Part shown: positions 44,560 to 52,954 of the stretch, one piece after another | How the letters are laid out: every line of letters starts with the position of its first letter | How positions within the stretch are numbered: position 1 is the first letter of the stretch | Assembly: GCA_031411995.1 (NCBI GenBank) | Contig: JANOCD010000048.1 | Location: 68,934-132,933, forward strand | Source of the DNA: Rudanella sp031411995 | GTDB lineage: Bacteria; Bacteroidota; Bacteroidia; Cytophagales; Spirosomataceae | Length of the DNA: 64,000 bases | Direction of reading: 5' to 3' | Made by a program: the position numbers and the translations under genes | Notes under the pieces: generated by a model | Told to the model about the DNA's origin: nothing | What the model saw: only the letters and a program-made list of their open reading frames with translations | The model's database searches: none

Positions 44560-44910
44560 ATGTCGCGTACAGAATTGATCGATACCCTAAGTGGCTTAAC
44601 TGAGAAGCAGTTTGTCGAGCTTTTCTATGAGATTGCAAATAACCGACGAGACCAAACCGAATACGACAAAAGCCATTGGACTTTAGTTGAAGCTCGACTT
44701 ATAGAAACTCTTCATAAAGTAGGAAAAAGATCCCAAACTTGGTACACAGAGTTTTTATGTGTTGCCAACCCAGTCGAATATCCTGATGGCTGGGCAGATG
44801 ATGTTCCGATTTGCCAAAATGGTACGTGTCATAACTGCGGTTACGACTTTATTTCTTATGCTAAAGAGGCAATATGCGCTGTTTGCGGGGGGAACGTTGG
44901 TGGAACCTGA
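44560..44910 (+). CDS. Small zinc-ribbon protein of unknown function (cassette 2)
   Basis: The 116-residue protein starts MSRTELIDTLSGLTEKQFVELFYEIANNRR, a helical region, and ends in a zinc-ribbon-like part: CQNGTCHNCGYDFISYAKEAICAVCGG (CxxC pairs at 102-105 type spacing and again near the end). I do not recognise a named family. Codon use is more AT-rich than in the neighbouring transporter genes, and the gene lies between inverted copies 3 and 4 of the repeat, which suggests that it came in as a unit. Confidence 0.7.
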   Translation: MSRTELIDTLSGLTEKQFVELFYEIANNRRDQTEYDKSHWTLVEARLIETLHKVGKRSQTWYTEFLCVANPVEYPDGWADDVPICQNGTCHNCGYDFISYAKEAICAVCGGNVGGT

Positions 44911-45019
44911 TTAGAAAAGTAACTTCTTCGGTTCGCCATCCCGTCCTCGTAATAAACAGGCAAGTTGCCTGTGAACAGAACCAGTACCAAGCCGCTGGTA
45001 TTTTAAAAGGGGCAACCTG

Positions 45020-45086
45020 TCCTCAACTTCCTAAAGAGCAATCAACTCCGTCCCAGCGTGCTCCCCCTTCAGGGGGCTGGGGGGCA
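45020..45086. repeat. GC-rich repeat, copy 4 (right end of cassette 2)
   Basis: Reverse complement of copy 3: ccgtcccagcgtgctccccc and ttcagggggctggggggca. Its left part cttcctaaagag matches the degenerate second arm of copy 1. It ends about 35 bp before the binding-protein start codon. Confidence 0.85.
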
Positions 45087-45120
45087 AAAACATCCAACGT
45101 CAAACCCTCAAACCCCTTCT

Positions 45121-46062
45121 ATGAAACTCCCCCTTCTCCTCGCTCTCGCGCTATTAGCCGCAGGCTGCAACCAAACGGCCTCAACGGGCAAAGAAACCAC
45201 CAATGCCGAGGGCAAAAAGCTGGTGATTGGAGCCACGATGCTCAGTATGCAGCATGAATTTGTGGTGAACGTTCACGATGAAATGGTGAAACAGGCCGAG
45301 AAAGACGGGATCGAATTGATCACCGTCGATGCGGAGCGGTCGGCCTTGAAGCAAGTGGAACAGGTGGAGAGTTTCATTGCCCAGAACGTCGATGCCATTA
45401 TTCTGAACCCCGCCGAGGTGGAAGCCTGTTCGCCCGCTGTCACCAAAGCGTTGGCCGCCGGGATTCCAATCATCAACGTCAACTCCGAAACAACCGCGAA
45501 ACCCACCGCCTTTGTCGGTTCCGACGATGTGGAAGCGGGCCGGATTGCCATGCAGCACATCGCCGATAAGCTGGGCGGCAAAGGCAACGTCGTTATGATC
45601 GAGGGATACATGGGGCAGGCCGGGCAACTCAAACGCGCTCAGGGGGCATTGGAGGTGCTGAAAAAATACCCCAACCTGAAATTATTAGCTCAACAAACCG
45701 CCCAATGGGATCGGGCAAAGGGCATGGCGTTGATGGAAAACTGGATTCAATCGTATGGAAATCAGATCAATGCGGTGTTTGCCCACAACGACGAGATGGC
45801 CCTCGGAGCCATCAGAGCCTTAACCGACGCGGGCATGAAAGACAAGGTCATGGTGGTGGGTATCGACGCGATTACCGATGCCATGCAAGCCATGAAAAAG
45901 GGAACGCTCGATGCCACCGTATTCCAGAATGCCCAACAACAGGGGGCGCAGTCGGTTGGAATTGCTATCAAAGCCGCCAAAAAACAACCCTTTGAGAAAG
46001 AGGTGCTGATTCCTTTCCAGTTAGTAACGAAAGCGAATATGGCGCAGTTTATGAAACAGTAA
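45121..46062 (+). CDS. Sugar ABC importer substrate-binding lipoprotein (RbsB type)
   Basis: The 313-residue protein has a lipoprotein signal (LLLALALLAAGC) and a periplasmic-binding type 1 fold: VIGATMLSMQHEFVVNVHDEMVKQAEKDG, IDAIILNPAEVEACSPAV, VVMIEGYMGQAGQLKRAQG, VFAHNDEMALGAIRAL and a late VVGIDAITDAMQAMKKGTLDATVFQNAQQQG. It belongs with the RbsA/RbsC-like pair upstream. I chose the Met at 45121; the frame is open to 45058, but that part is the repeat. The TPR gene starts 15 bp after its stop. Confidence 0.95.
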   Translation: MKLPLLLALALLAAGCNQTASTGKETTNAEGKKLVIGATMLSMQHEFVVNVHDEMVKQAEKDGIELITVDAERSALKQVEQVESFIAQNVDAIILNPAEVEACSPAVTKALAAGIPIINVNSETTAKPTAFVGSDDVEAGRIAMQHIADKLGGKGNVVMIEGYMGQAGQLKRAQGALEVLKKYPNLKLLAQQTAQWDRAKGMALMENWIQSYGNQINAVFAHNDEMALGAIRALTDAGMKDKVMVVGIDAITDAMQAMKKGTLDATVFQNAQQQGAQSVGIAIKAAKKQPFEKEVLIPFQLVTKANMAQFMKQ

Positions 46063-46077
46063 TAAAAGATAAACCCG

Positions 46078-48969
46078 ATGCTGAAACACGCCCTTCTCAC
46101 GGTTCTGCTGCTCCCTGCTAGCCTTGCGTTTTCGCAACCACCCGACGATGTGAAGGCGGTGAAAGCCCAACTTGAAATAGAGCGGGTGGCGGCTCAAAAA
46201 CAACTTGCCGACCCAAAAGGCAACACCGTAATAACAATCCGGCGGATGTTGACCCTCGGTTTGTGGCCCGAAGCGGTAGAAGCCATCAATACCCAAAAGT
46301 TGTTGCGCGACACCGACCGGCAGTTGTTGCGGGCCGAGTATGCCTGGCTGAACAACGATTTCCGGCAAACAGAATCGCTGGTGAAACAGGTGCTGGTGAA
46401 AGACCCGGCCAATGTCGATGGCAGGCGCATGAAAGCTACCCTTGCCATTGAGGCCTGGAAACTGCAAAACGCAGCTGATCAATGTAAAGCATTGTTGGCT
46501 AAAAACCCTGCTGATGTAGAAACATCGTTGGTACTGGGAAGGGCCTTGCTGTTGCAAAAACGCTACCCTGACGCGCTCGCCATAGCCAAACAACTGCAAC
46601 AGACCAACCCCGGTTTAGGAGCCGCTTACCTGCTCGAAGCCAACGTTTATTTCTGGGATCAGCAACCGGCGCAGGCCGAGGCCCCGCTTCTGAAATCGCT
46701 CACGCTAGACCCCTTCAATGCCGATGCCCGGTTCAGCTATGGCTACGCGATCTGGCGACGAATCAACGCGACCCAATTGAACGCAATGGCCGATCAGTGG
46801 CAACTGGCACTGGATCTGAACCCGCTGCATTTTCAGACCCACTGGCATTGGGGTAACGGCCATACCAACCGCACCTATGCCGACTATGTAGACAAAGACG
46901 AAAAGGCTATTCGTGATACGCTGCGGGGTGCTGACCGACTTTTTCGGGCCAGGAAACTGCCTGAAGCCGTGGCCGTGACCCGCCGGGTAGAGGCCCAGTA
47001 TCCGGCTTCGGTGCTGCCCGCCATGCACCGGGCTTCGTTATATTACAGCGAGTTTGATGTCCCGGGGCGGATGGCCAATCTGGATTCGGCGGAGCGTTTG
47101 TTTCAGGGGATTCTGGCTCGAAAAGCGCACTACGGCCCTGCTCATAATGGCTTGTCTGCGGTGATCAAATCGAAGCGAATTCCCTATTTGGCTCAGTATG
47201 ATTCGATTACGAATGTGCTGCGAACCACCAAAATCGCCGACCCCGAAAACTTCGCCAACGTCTTTCCCGACCTGAGTTATTATAGCGGTACGTTTGCGCG
47301 CAACATGGTCTGGAATCAGTTGTACACCAGCGTCGTTTACTTCCCATTCCTGTCGAAGCAGAACAACAATTTCGTGATTCCACCCCTACACAACGACCTG
47401 TCCATTGCGATGCGATCGCCATTTTTTCGGTTTTCGACCACGTTCGACAACCGGCAGTGGATGGATATTCGGGGCGTGGGCAGCGGGGCAGCGGCCATCG
47501 AATATGTGGAGCGGGGAGCTTATGAAGAGCGTAATGTGGTGTTGCACGAATATGTCCACCTGTTTCATGGGCGCGTGTTGACCGATGCCGAAAATCGCCG
47601 GATCAGAACACTCTATTATACCGCTATGAAGGAAAAACGGACGCTGGACTATTACTCCCAAAACAACGAATCGGAGTATTTCGCGCAGACGTACCCCGCC
47701 TATTTCGAGACAGTGAAAGTGCATCCGCTGGATTTCAAGTCCATGAACATCACATCGGAACTGAAACTAAAAGACCCGGCCATGTATGGTTTTCTGGATT
47801 CGTTAATCACGAAAGAACGCGCTTATCTGGCTGGTAACCAGACGGTGATGGCATCTAACTGGGCACACGTTTACCTGAATATGAGTCAGAAACTGGTGAA
47901 GGCCGACCCCGCCAAAGCCGCCCGCCTTTTAGACACAGCCCTGGTGTATGACAAGCGGTATCAACCGGCTTATATCGCCTATGCCCGACTAAAACAAAAC
48001 CAGAAAGACTTCGAGGGGGCCATGACGCTCCTAAAAGCCGCCGAGTCGATCAACCCGACTTATGCCCCCGTTTATGCCGCCTACGCCAGTTTAGAAGAGG
48101 CCCGCCAACCGCAACCCACCGACGACATGGTGAACACCCAGGCCAACTGGCTTCAGAAGGCCGTGGACCTCGAAACTGATTTCCAGACCCGAGCCACAAT
48201 GGCCACTCAATTGCGCGATACTTACGCCCAGAATAGCCGTATGGGTGCCGCCATCAAAGCCGCCGAAGCCTATGCCGCCACCGGCCCCGACGTATCGACC
48301 TACCTCCGCGACAAACGCGAGGAAGCGGTTGCCTTTGCAGCCGCCCAACGCGCCATGCTCGGCTACACTGAACCCCTCGATGCTCTGCGTAAATTGGTTG
48401 GGCAGCGGCCCCAGAACTTCGAATTGCGGGGCCTGTTTACCGACGCGCTGCTGGCAACGGGGTACTATGCCGAAGCGGTAACAACAATGACTGAAGCCCA
48501 GCGGATTCTGGCCTCGAGCAAAAACGGTCGGACCGATTTCAGTTTGCGGCTGGCTGAAGGGTTTGCCGCGCTCAACCAAGCCGACTCTGCAAAGTACCAT
48601 TTAAACGCAGTGCTGGCTGATAAAGGCGCGTTAGACCCATTGCTCAAACAGCGGCTGGTGCGGTTACTAACAACCACTGGACAGACAGACGAAACTCAAA
48701 AACTATTCGCTAGTTTGCCCGTCGACGGAACACCCTTTTACCGATCATCGGCCCTGTTATCGAAGGGCCTGATGCACCAACAGGCCGGGCAAACCACCGA
48801 AGCCATTGCATCATTCGGGCAGTCGGTCCGGTACAATCCGTATAATCTGGTCAGTCAAAAACGGCTGGCTGACCTTTACCGAAAGGCAGGTACAGAAACC
48901 GAACTTGCCGCCTTGCGCACCGCTCTGGGCCAATTAGACATTAAGCCGGGAAACGCAGCCGGGCTGTAA
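46078..48969 (+). CDS. Secreted TPR protein with gluzincin-like HExxH metallopeptidase core
   Basis: The 963-residue protein has a signal peptide (about 1-19), TPR-like helical repeats in about 50-350 and again in about 600-950, and between them a peptidase-like part with HEYVH at 490-494 followed by NNESEYFAQTYPAYF, where a Glu could be the third zinc ligand. This is the layout of MA-clan (gluzincin-like) peptidases with TPR arms. It is directly behind the sugar-binding protein gene (15 bp), so co-transcribed. The link to sugar use is unclear. Confidence 0.78.
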   Translation: MLKHALLTVLLLPASLAFSQPPDDVKAVKAQLEIERVAAQKQLADPKGNTVITIRRMLTLGLWPEAVEAINTQKLLRDTDRQLLRAEYAWLNNDFRQTESLVKQVLVKDPANVDGRRMKATLAIEAWKLQNAADQCKALLAKNPADVETSLVLGRALLLQKRYPDALAIAKQLQQTNPGLGAAYLLEANVYFWDQQPAQAEAPLLKSLTLDPFNADARFSYGYAIWRRINATQLNAMADQWQLALDLNPLHFQTHWHWGNGHTNRTYADYVDKDEKAIRDTLRGADRLFRARKLPEAVAVTRRVEAQYPASVLPAMHRASLYYSEFDVPGRMANLDSAERLFQGILARKAHYGPAHNGLSAVIKSKRIPYLAQYDSITNVLRTTKIADPENFANVFPDLSYYSGTFARNMVWNQLYTSVVYFPFLSKQNNNFVIPPLHNDLSIAMRSPFFRFSTTFDNRQWMDIRGVGSGAAAIEYVERGAYEERNVVLHEYVHLFHGRVLTDAENRRIRTLYYTAMKEKRTLDYYSQNNESEYFAQTYPAYFETVKVHPLDFKSMNITSELKLKDPAMYGFLDSLITKERAYLAGNQTVMASNWAHVYLNMSQKLVKADPAKAARLLDTALVYDKRYQPAYIAYARLKQNQKDFEGAMTLLKAAESINPTYAPVYAAYASLEEARQPQPTDDMVNTQANWLQKAVDLETDFQTRATMATQLRDTYAQNSRMGAAIKAAEAYAATGPDVSTYLRDKREEAVAFAAAQRAMLGYTEPLDALRKLVGQRPQNFELRGLFTDALLATGYYAEAVTTMTEAQRILASSKNGRTDFSLRLAEGFAALNQADSAKYHLNAVLADKGALDPLLKQRLVRLLTTTGQTDETQKLFASLPVDGTPFYRSSALLSKGLMHQQAGQTTEAIASFGQSVRYNPYNLVSQKRLADLYRKAGTETELAALRTALGQLDIKPGNAAGL

Positions 48970-48998
48970 TCAATAAATCACCTTACCAATAACCACCT

Positions 48999-50549
48999 GT
49001 GAACCAATTCATTACCACTTCACTATTTTGCCTGCTTACAATCAATGGTTTGGCCCAACAAGACCGGCGGACTATCCCTGCACAGCCCCAATCCGGGTCG
49101 ACCACTACCCAAACTGAACCCGGCAGACTGGCCCTGAAGATTGATGAAACCGTAACGACCAGCCACGCCATCACCATCAAAGGACAGCGAGTACCCTACA
49201 CAGCAACGGTAGGGACTCAACCTGTTTGGGACGAAACGGGAAAACCCATCGCGGGTCTTTTTTATACCTATTACGAACGCACCGATGTGACCGACCGGGC
49301 CTCCCGCCCCTTGGTAATCTCGTTCAACGGTGGCCCCGGCACGGCTTCCGTCTGGATGCACCTGGCCTACACCGGGCCAAAATTGCTCAACGTGGACAGC
49401 GAAGGGTATCCGCTCCAACCCTATACGATCAAAGACAATCCGCACTCCATTTTAGACGTGGCCGACATTGTGTTCATCGACCCCGTCAACACGGGGTACT
49501 CACGCATGGTTAGCCCCGACGGGCCGAAAGAGAAATTCTTCGGGGTCAACGCCGACATTAAGTACCTGGCCGAGTGGCTCAATACCTTCGTTAGTCGCAA
49601 AAGCCGCTGGCCTTCGCCGAAGTATTTGATTGGCGAGAGTTACGGCACCACGCGGGTCTCGGGTTTGGCTCTGGAACTTCAAAATGCCAGTTGGATGTAT
49701 CTCAACGGAGTTATCCTGGTGTCTCCCACCGATCTTGGGGTTGAGCGGGGCGGTCCGGTTGGAGCCGCCAACACCTTGCCTTACTATGCTGCTACAGCCT
49801 GGTTTCATAAGGTGTTACCCGCCGATTTGCAGAAGAAAGACCTGATTGAGATGCTGCCCGAAGTGGAGCAGTTCACCAACAACGAACTGATTCCGGCGAT
49901 GGCCAAAGGCGGTTTTCTGGATGCACAGAAGCGGCAACAAATAGCCCAGAAAATGGCGCGGTATTCGGGTTTGTCGGAGCGGGTCATTCTGGAACACAAC
50001 CTGAACATTCCCCCGGCCTTTTTCTGGAAAGAACTACTGCGGGATAAAGGCTTCACGATTGGGCGGTTAGACTCTCGCTACCTCGGCATCGACCGGCAGG
50101 ATGCGGGTGAACGTCCCGATTATTCGCCCGAACTGACCTCGTGGCTGCATTCGTTCACACCCCCAATCAACCATTATTTCCGGCAGGATCTAAACTACAA
50201 GACCGACCTTAAGTACTTCATGTTCGGCCCGGTGAATCCCTGGGCGCGGACAGGTGAGAATCAGGATCGGTCGGCGGAGAATCTGCGTCAGGCAATGGCT
50301 CAGAACCCCTATTTGAACCTGCTGGTGCAGTCGGGCTATTACGACGGAGCCTGCGATTATTACAACGCTCAGTATAATATGTGGCAAATGGACCCCAGCG
50401 GCAAACTCAAATCGCGCATGGACTGGAAGGGGTATCGGAGCGGCCACATGATGTATTTGCGGCTGGAAGACCTTGCCACCGCAAACGAAGACCTGCGGCT
50501 GTTCATCAAAAAATCGACTCCCAAAGCAGGGCAAGCTGCAAAATATTGA
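48999..50549 (+). CDS. Secreted S10-family serine carboxypeptidase
   Basis: The 516-residue protein has a signal peptide (about 1-19) and an alpha/beta-hydrolase fold with SFNGGPGTASVWMHLAYTGPK, FIDPVNTGYS and the nucleophile Ser214 in GESYG. The late Asp (YYDGACDYY region) and His (GYRSGHMMYL) complete the triad. S10 enzymes cut single residues from peptide C-termini; the bacterial ones are often of unknown substrate. The start is GTG at 48999, 29 bp after the TPR gene. It ends the plus-strand run before a bidirectional terminator. Confidence 0.9.
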   Translation: MNQFITTSLFCLLTINGLAQQDRRTIPAQPQSGSTTTQTEPGRLALKIDETVTTSHAITIKGQRVPYTATVGTQPVWDETGKPIAGLFYTYYERTDVTDRASRPLVISFNGGPGTASVWMHLAYTGPKLLNVDSEGYPLQPYTIKDNPHSILDVADIVFIDPVNTGYSRMVSPDGPKEKFFGVNADIKYLAEWLNTFVSRKSRWPSPKYLIGESYGTTRVSGLALELQNASWMYLNGVILVSPTDLGVERGGPVGAANTLPYYAATAWFHKVLPADLQKKDLIEMLPEVEQFTNNELIPAMAKGGFLDAQKRQQIAQKMARYSGLSERVILEHNLNIPPAFFWKELLRDKGFTIGRLDSRYLGIDRQDAGERPDYSPELTSWLHSFTPPINHYFRQDLNYKTDLKYFMFGPVNPWARTGENQDRSAENLRQAMAQNPYLNLLVQSGYYDGACDYYNAQYNMWQMDPSGKLKSRMDWKGYRSGHMMYLRLEDLATANEDLRLFIKKSTPKAGQAAKY

Positions 50550-50585
50550 GGTCATTGCGGGCATTCAGAATCCTTAAAAAAACCA

Positions 50586-50624
50586 AAACCCCTGATTAGC
50601 TTCTTAATAGCTAATCAGGGGTTT
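50586..50624. terminator. Bidirectional terminator between the S10 gene and tRNA-Gln
   Basis: A 16-bp perfect stem (50586-50601 with 50609-50624) closes a 7-base loop, with A's on one side and T's on the other. It lies between the convergent S10 gene (plus) and the tRNA gene (minus) and can stop both. Confidence 0.88.
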
Positions 50625-50631
50625 CTTGTTG

Positions 50632-50702
50632 TAGCCCGAGAAGGATTCGAACCTCCACAAACAGAACCAAAATCTGTCGTACTACCCTTATACTATCGGG
50701 CT
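50632..50702 (-). tRNA. tRNA-Gln (anticodon TTG)
   Basis: The 71 bases on the minus strand fold as a tRNA: acceptor AGCCCGA with TCGGGCT, anticodon stem ACAGA/TCTGT with loop TTTTGGT (anticodon TTG, Gln), and the T loop GTTCGAATC. The discriminator base is A; CCA is not encoded, which is usual in this phylum. A terminator hairpin follows on its 3' side. Confidence 0.95.
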
Positions 50703-50772
50703 ATTCCGCGTTTGCGAGTGCAAAGATAACGGTTTGATTGACGGAAAAGCAAGTATTGGTTTAAGAATTTGT

Positions 50773-50958
50773 CCGTAGAGACGCAAAGGGTTGCGTCTCG
50801 TATGCGCCAGCAACGACGTATAAATTTGATTGACAAGGCATTAAACAGGCTAACGGTATTGAAAAAAAACGCCAGACTAACGCGTACGAGACGCATGGTT
50901 GACCAATACAATCCACAGGGTTGACGCATACGAGACGCAAAATATTGCGTCTCTACGG
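50773..50958. repeat. 186-bp MITE-like element with 34-bp terminal inverted repeats
   Basis: The ends 50773-50806 and 50925-50958 are near-perfect reverse complements. Each end itself holds the palindromic theme gagacgcaa ... ttgcgtctc, so the element can fold in two ways. There is no coding frame of note inside. It lies between tRNA-Gln and fabD. Confidence 0.75.
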
Positions 50959-50961
50959 AAA

Positions 50962-51861
50962 TCAGACTCCTGCTACTTCAACACTCGGTGCAATTTTTTT
51001 TACTAAACCCTGCAAAACCTTGCCCGGCCCGCACTCCACAAACAGGGTGGCTCCATTGGCGGTCATAGCTTCTACCGATTGTGTCCAACGAACGGGAGCC
51101 GTTAGTTGAGCAATCAGGTTGGCTTTGATCGTTTGGACAGCCGTAACGGGTTGGGCATTCACATTTTGATAAATGGGGCAACGCGGCACGCTGAATGGCG
51201 TGTCGGCAATGGCTTCAGCGAGTTCTTCGCGGGCAGGTTCCATCAGGGGCGAGTGAAACGCTCCGCCAACAGGCAACAATAACACCCGCTTGGCCCCCGC
51301 TTCTTTCAACTTCTCACCCGCCAGCCGAACCCCCTCGTTGCTCCCCGAAATCACTACCTGACCGGGACAATTGTAGTTGGCCGCTACCACCACGTCTCCT
51401 CCCGCTGATACTTCGGCACAAATTCGCTCGATAGTCGCATCGTCGAGTGCCAGCACAGCAGCCATTGTCGAGGGATTCATTTCGCAGGCGCGTTGCATGG
51501 CTTCTGCCCGTTGCGAGACTAGCCGCAAGCCATCCTCAAACGACAATGCCCCAGCCGCCACTAGGGCCGAAAACTCACCCAACGAATGTCCGGCCACCAT
51601 CGAAACGGCAAAACCATCTGTCGTAAAATCGGCTACGGTTCTGGACAGCACTACCGAGTGCAGGAAAATAGCCGGTTGCGTAACGTTGGTTTGCTTGAGT
51701 TCCTCGTCGGTGCCCTCGAACATGATTTTAGTCAGGTCGAAGCCCAGAATCCGGTCGGCCTGCTCAAATAGTTTCTTCACGGCTGCCGGGCCATTCTTAT
51801 ATAACTCGAGGCCCATGCCCCTAAACTGCGATCCCTGACCGGGGAAGATGTATGCCTTCAT
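50962..51861 (-). CDS. fabD: Malonyl-CoA:ACP transacylase
   Basis: The 299-residue enzyme moves malonyl from CoA to acyl carrier protein for fatty acid synthesis. Visible are the N-terminal FPGQGSQ, the catalytic Ser93 in GHSLGEF, the second active-site region AANYNCPGQVVISG and His in GGAFHSPLM. I chose the Met at 51861 because FPGQGSQ then begins at the usual place; the frame is open up to 51918, but that part is the inverted repeat at 51869-51980. Confidence 0.96.
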   Translation of the reverse strand: MKAYIFPGQGSQFRGMGLELYKNGPAAVKKLFEQADRILGFDLTKIMFEGTDEELKQTNVTQPAIFLHSVVLSRTVADFTTDGFAVSMVAGHSLGEFSALVAAGALSFEDGLRLVSQRAEAMQRACEMNPSTMAAVLALDDATIERICAEVSAGGDVVVAANYNCPGQVVISGSNEGVRLAGEKLKEAGAKRVLLLPVGGAFHSPLMEPAREELAEAIADTPFSVPRCPIYQNVNAQPVTAVQTIKANLIAQLTAPVRWTQSVEAMTANGATLFVECGPGKVLQGLVKKIAPSVEVAGV

Positions 51862-51868
51862 GAAGGTG

Positions 51869-51980
51869 AAAGAGTGACGGTCCGACGTATCGGAGAGTGA
51901 AAGAGCGAGACCCAACAAAAGGGAATAGCATTACGCTCTTTCACTCTTTCGCTCTCCGATACGTCGGACCGTCGCTCTTT
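51869..51980. repeat. Imperfect inverted repeat upstream of fabD (MITE-like)
   Basis: Arms 51869-51907 and 51934-51980 are reverse complements apart from an 8-base insertion and one substitution; the shared core is acggtccgacgtatcggaga. It lies between the divergent fabD and sdhC genes and so could carry or disturb both promoters. Confidence 0.75.
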
Positions 51981-52255
51981 ATAATTCTGCAAAGGAAAGA
52001 CTTTACTCCTATTCCTTCCAAAAAGTGAGATCGAATTACTACCGCCAAATTTTGTGGAACAAACAAACAAAAAATTTAAACAGTATGTTGGTAATTCAGG
52101 TGAGATCACCTGTAAAGACCAGGACAAATGAGTTGATCAATCTGAAAAAACAAACATGCTTTTGGTCGCGTGAGGTTTGTGCTTTAGCTTTGACGCTCAG
52201 TCTGAACAGGCTGTCAATCCTACAAATTTTACGCTTAATCAGTGTACTACACGGT
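51981..52255. other. Leader region of the sdhCAB operon, no gene seen
   Basis: This 275-bp stretch upstream of sdhC is AT-rich at 52020-52090. A frame in phase with sdhC is open from 52025, but its 77 codons do not look like a protein of the family. It should hold the sdh promoter; I cannot point to a clear TAnnTTTG element. Confidence 0.5.
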
Positions 52256-52954
52256 ATGTCTTGGGTAACACAAACGCTTTCCAGTTCGCTTGGCCGCAAA
52301 GTAATCATGTCGCTAACCGGACTTTTTTTGAGTTCGTTTCTGGTCATTCATATGGCTGGAAACCTGCAATTGTTCAAGGGCGACGAAGGTCGTGCGTTCA
52401 ATGAATACACGTATTTCATGACGCACAACCCGGTCATTATGACCATTTCGTATCTGCTTTATACCTCTATTCTGGTCCATGCGCTGATGGCACTCATTCT
52501 GACGCGACACAACAAATCGTCGCGCCCAGTGGATTACGCTTTCAAACGGCCTGAAGCAAACAGTGCCTGGTCGTCGCGCAACATGGGCATTTTGGGAACG
52601 GTTCTGCTGATTTTCATTGTGTTGCACATGCGCACATTCTGGTATGAAATGCATTTTGGCTCCGTTCCAATGGCCGAATACGACGGAAAACAGTACAAAG
52701 ACCTCTATAAAGTGGTTTTAGTGGCTTTCTCGCAATGGTGGTACGTACTGATCTACGTAATCTCGATGGTGGCATTAGGCTACCACCTCGTACACGGTTT
52801 TCAGAGTGGGTTTCAAACAATTGGCCTTCGTCACAAAAAGTACACCCCTCTGGTTGAAGCACTTGGCACCTACGTATTTGCTATTCTGATTCCGGCTTTG
52901 TTTGCAGCAATGCCTATCTACATTTTCTTAAAGACTAACGGCTTCATTGGATGA
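52256..52954 (+). CDS. sdhC: Succinate dehydrogenase/fumarate reductase cytochrome b subunit
   Basis: The 232-residue membrane protein has five helices and the b558-type pattern (SSSLGRKVIMSLTGLFLSSFLVIHMAGNLQLF, VLHMRTFWYEMHFG, GYHLVHGFQSGFQTIG) with conserved His residues for haem b. It anchors the SdhAB enzyme and passes electrons to or from menaquinone. I chose the Met at 52256 (MSWVTQTLSSS), which is the usual family start. Its stop overlaps the sdhA start by 4 bp (ATGA). Confidence 0.94.
   Translation: MSWVTQTLSSSLGRKVIMSLTGLFLSSFLVIHMAGNLQLFKGDEGRAFNEYTYFMTHNPVIMTISYLLYTSILVHALMALILTRHNKSSRPVDYAFKRPEANSAWSSRNMGILGTVLLIFIVLHMRTFWYEMHFGSVPMAEYDGKQYKDLYKVVLVAFSQWWYVLIYVISMVALGYHLVHGFQSGFQTIGLRHKKYTPLVEALGTYVFAILIPALFAAMPIYIFLKTNGFIG

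Noticed and set aside
37284..45086. The four GC-rich repeats as a CRISPR array
   Set aside because: Only four copies, in opposite orientations and up to 6 kb apart, with no regular spacers or cas genes.
45058..45120. Earlier start for the sugar-binding lipoprotein
   Set aside because: That part is repeat copy 4, and the lipoprotein signal begins at 45121.
50703..50961. Minus-strand frame at 50693-50929 between tRNA-Gln and fabD as a gene
   Set aside because: It overlaps the tRNA and the inverted-repeat element, with no protein-like composition.
52025..52255. In-frame N-terminal extension of sdhC by 77 codons
   Set aside because: The family starts at MSWVTQTLSSS (52256) and the extension shows no helix or domain pattern; it is leader sequence.
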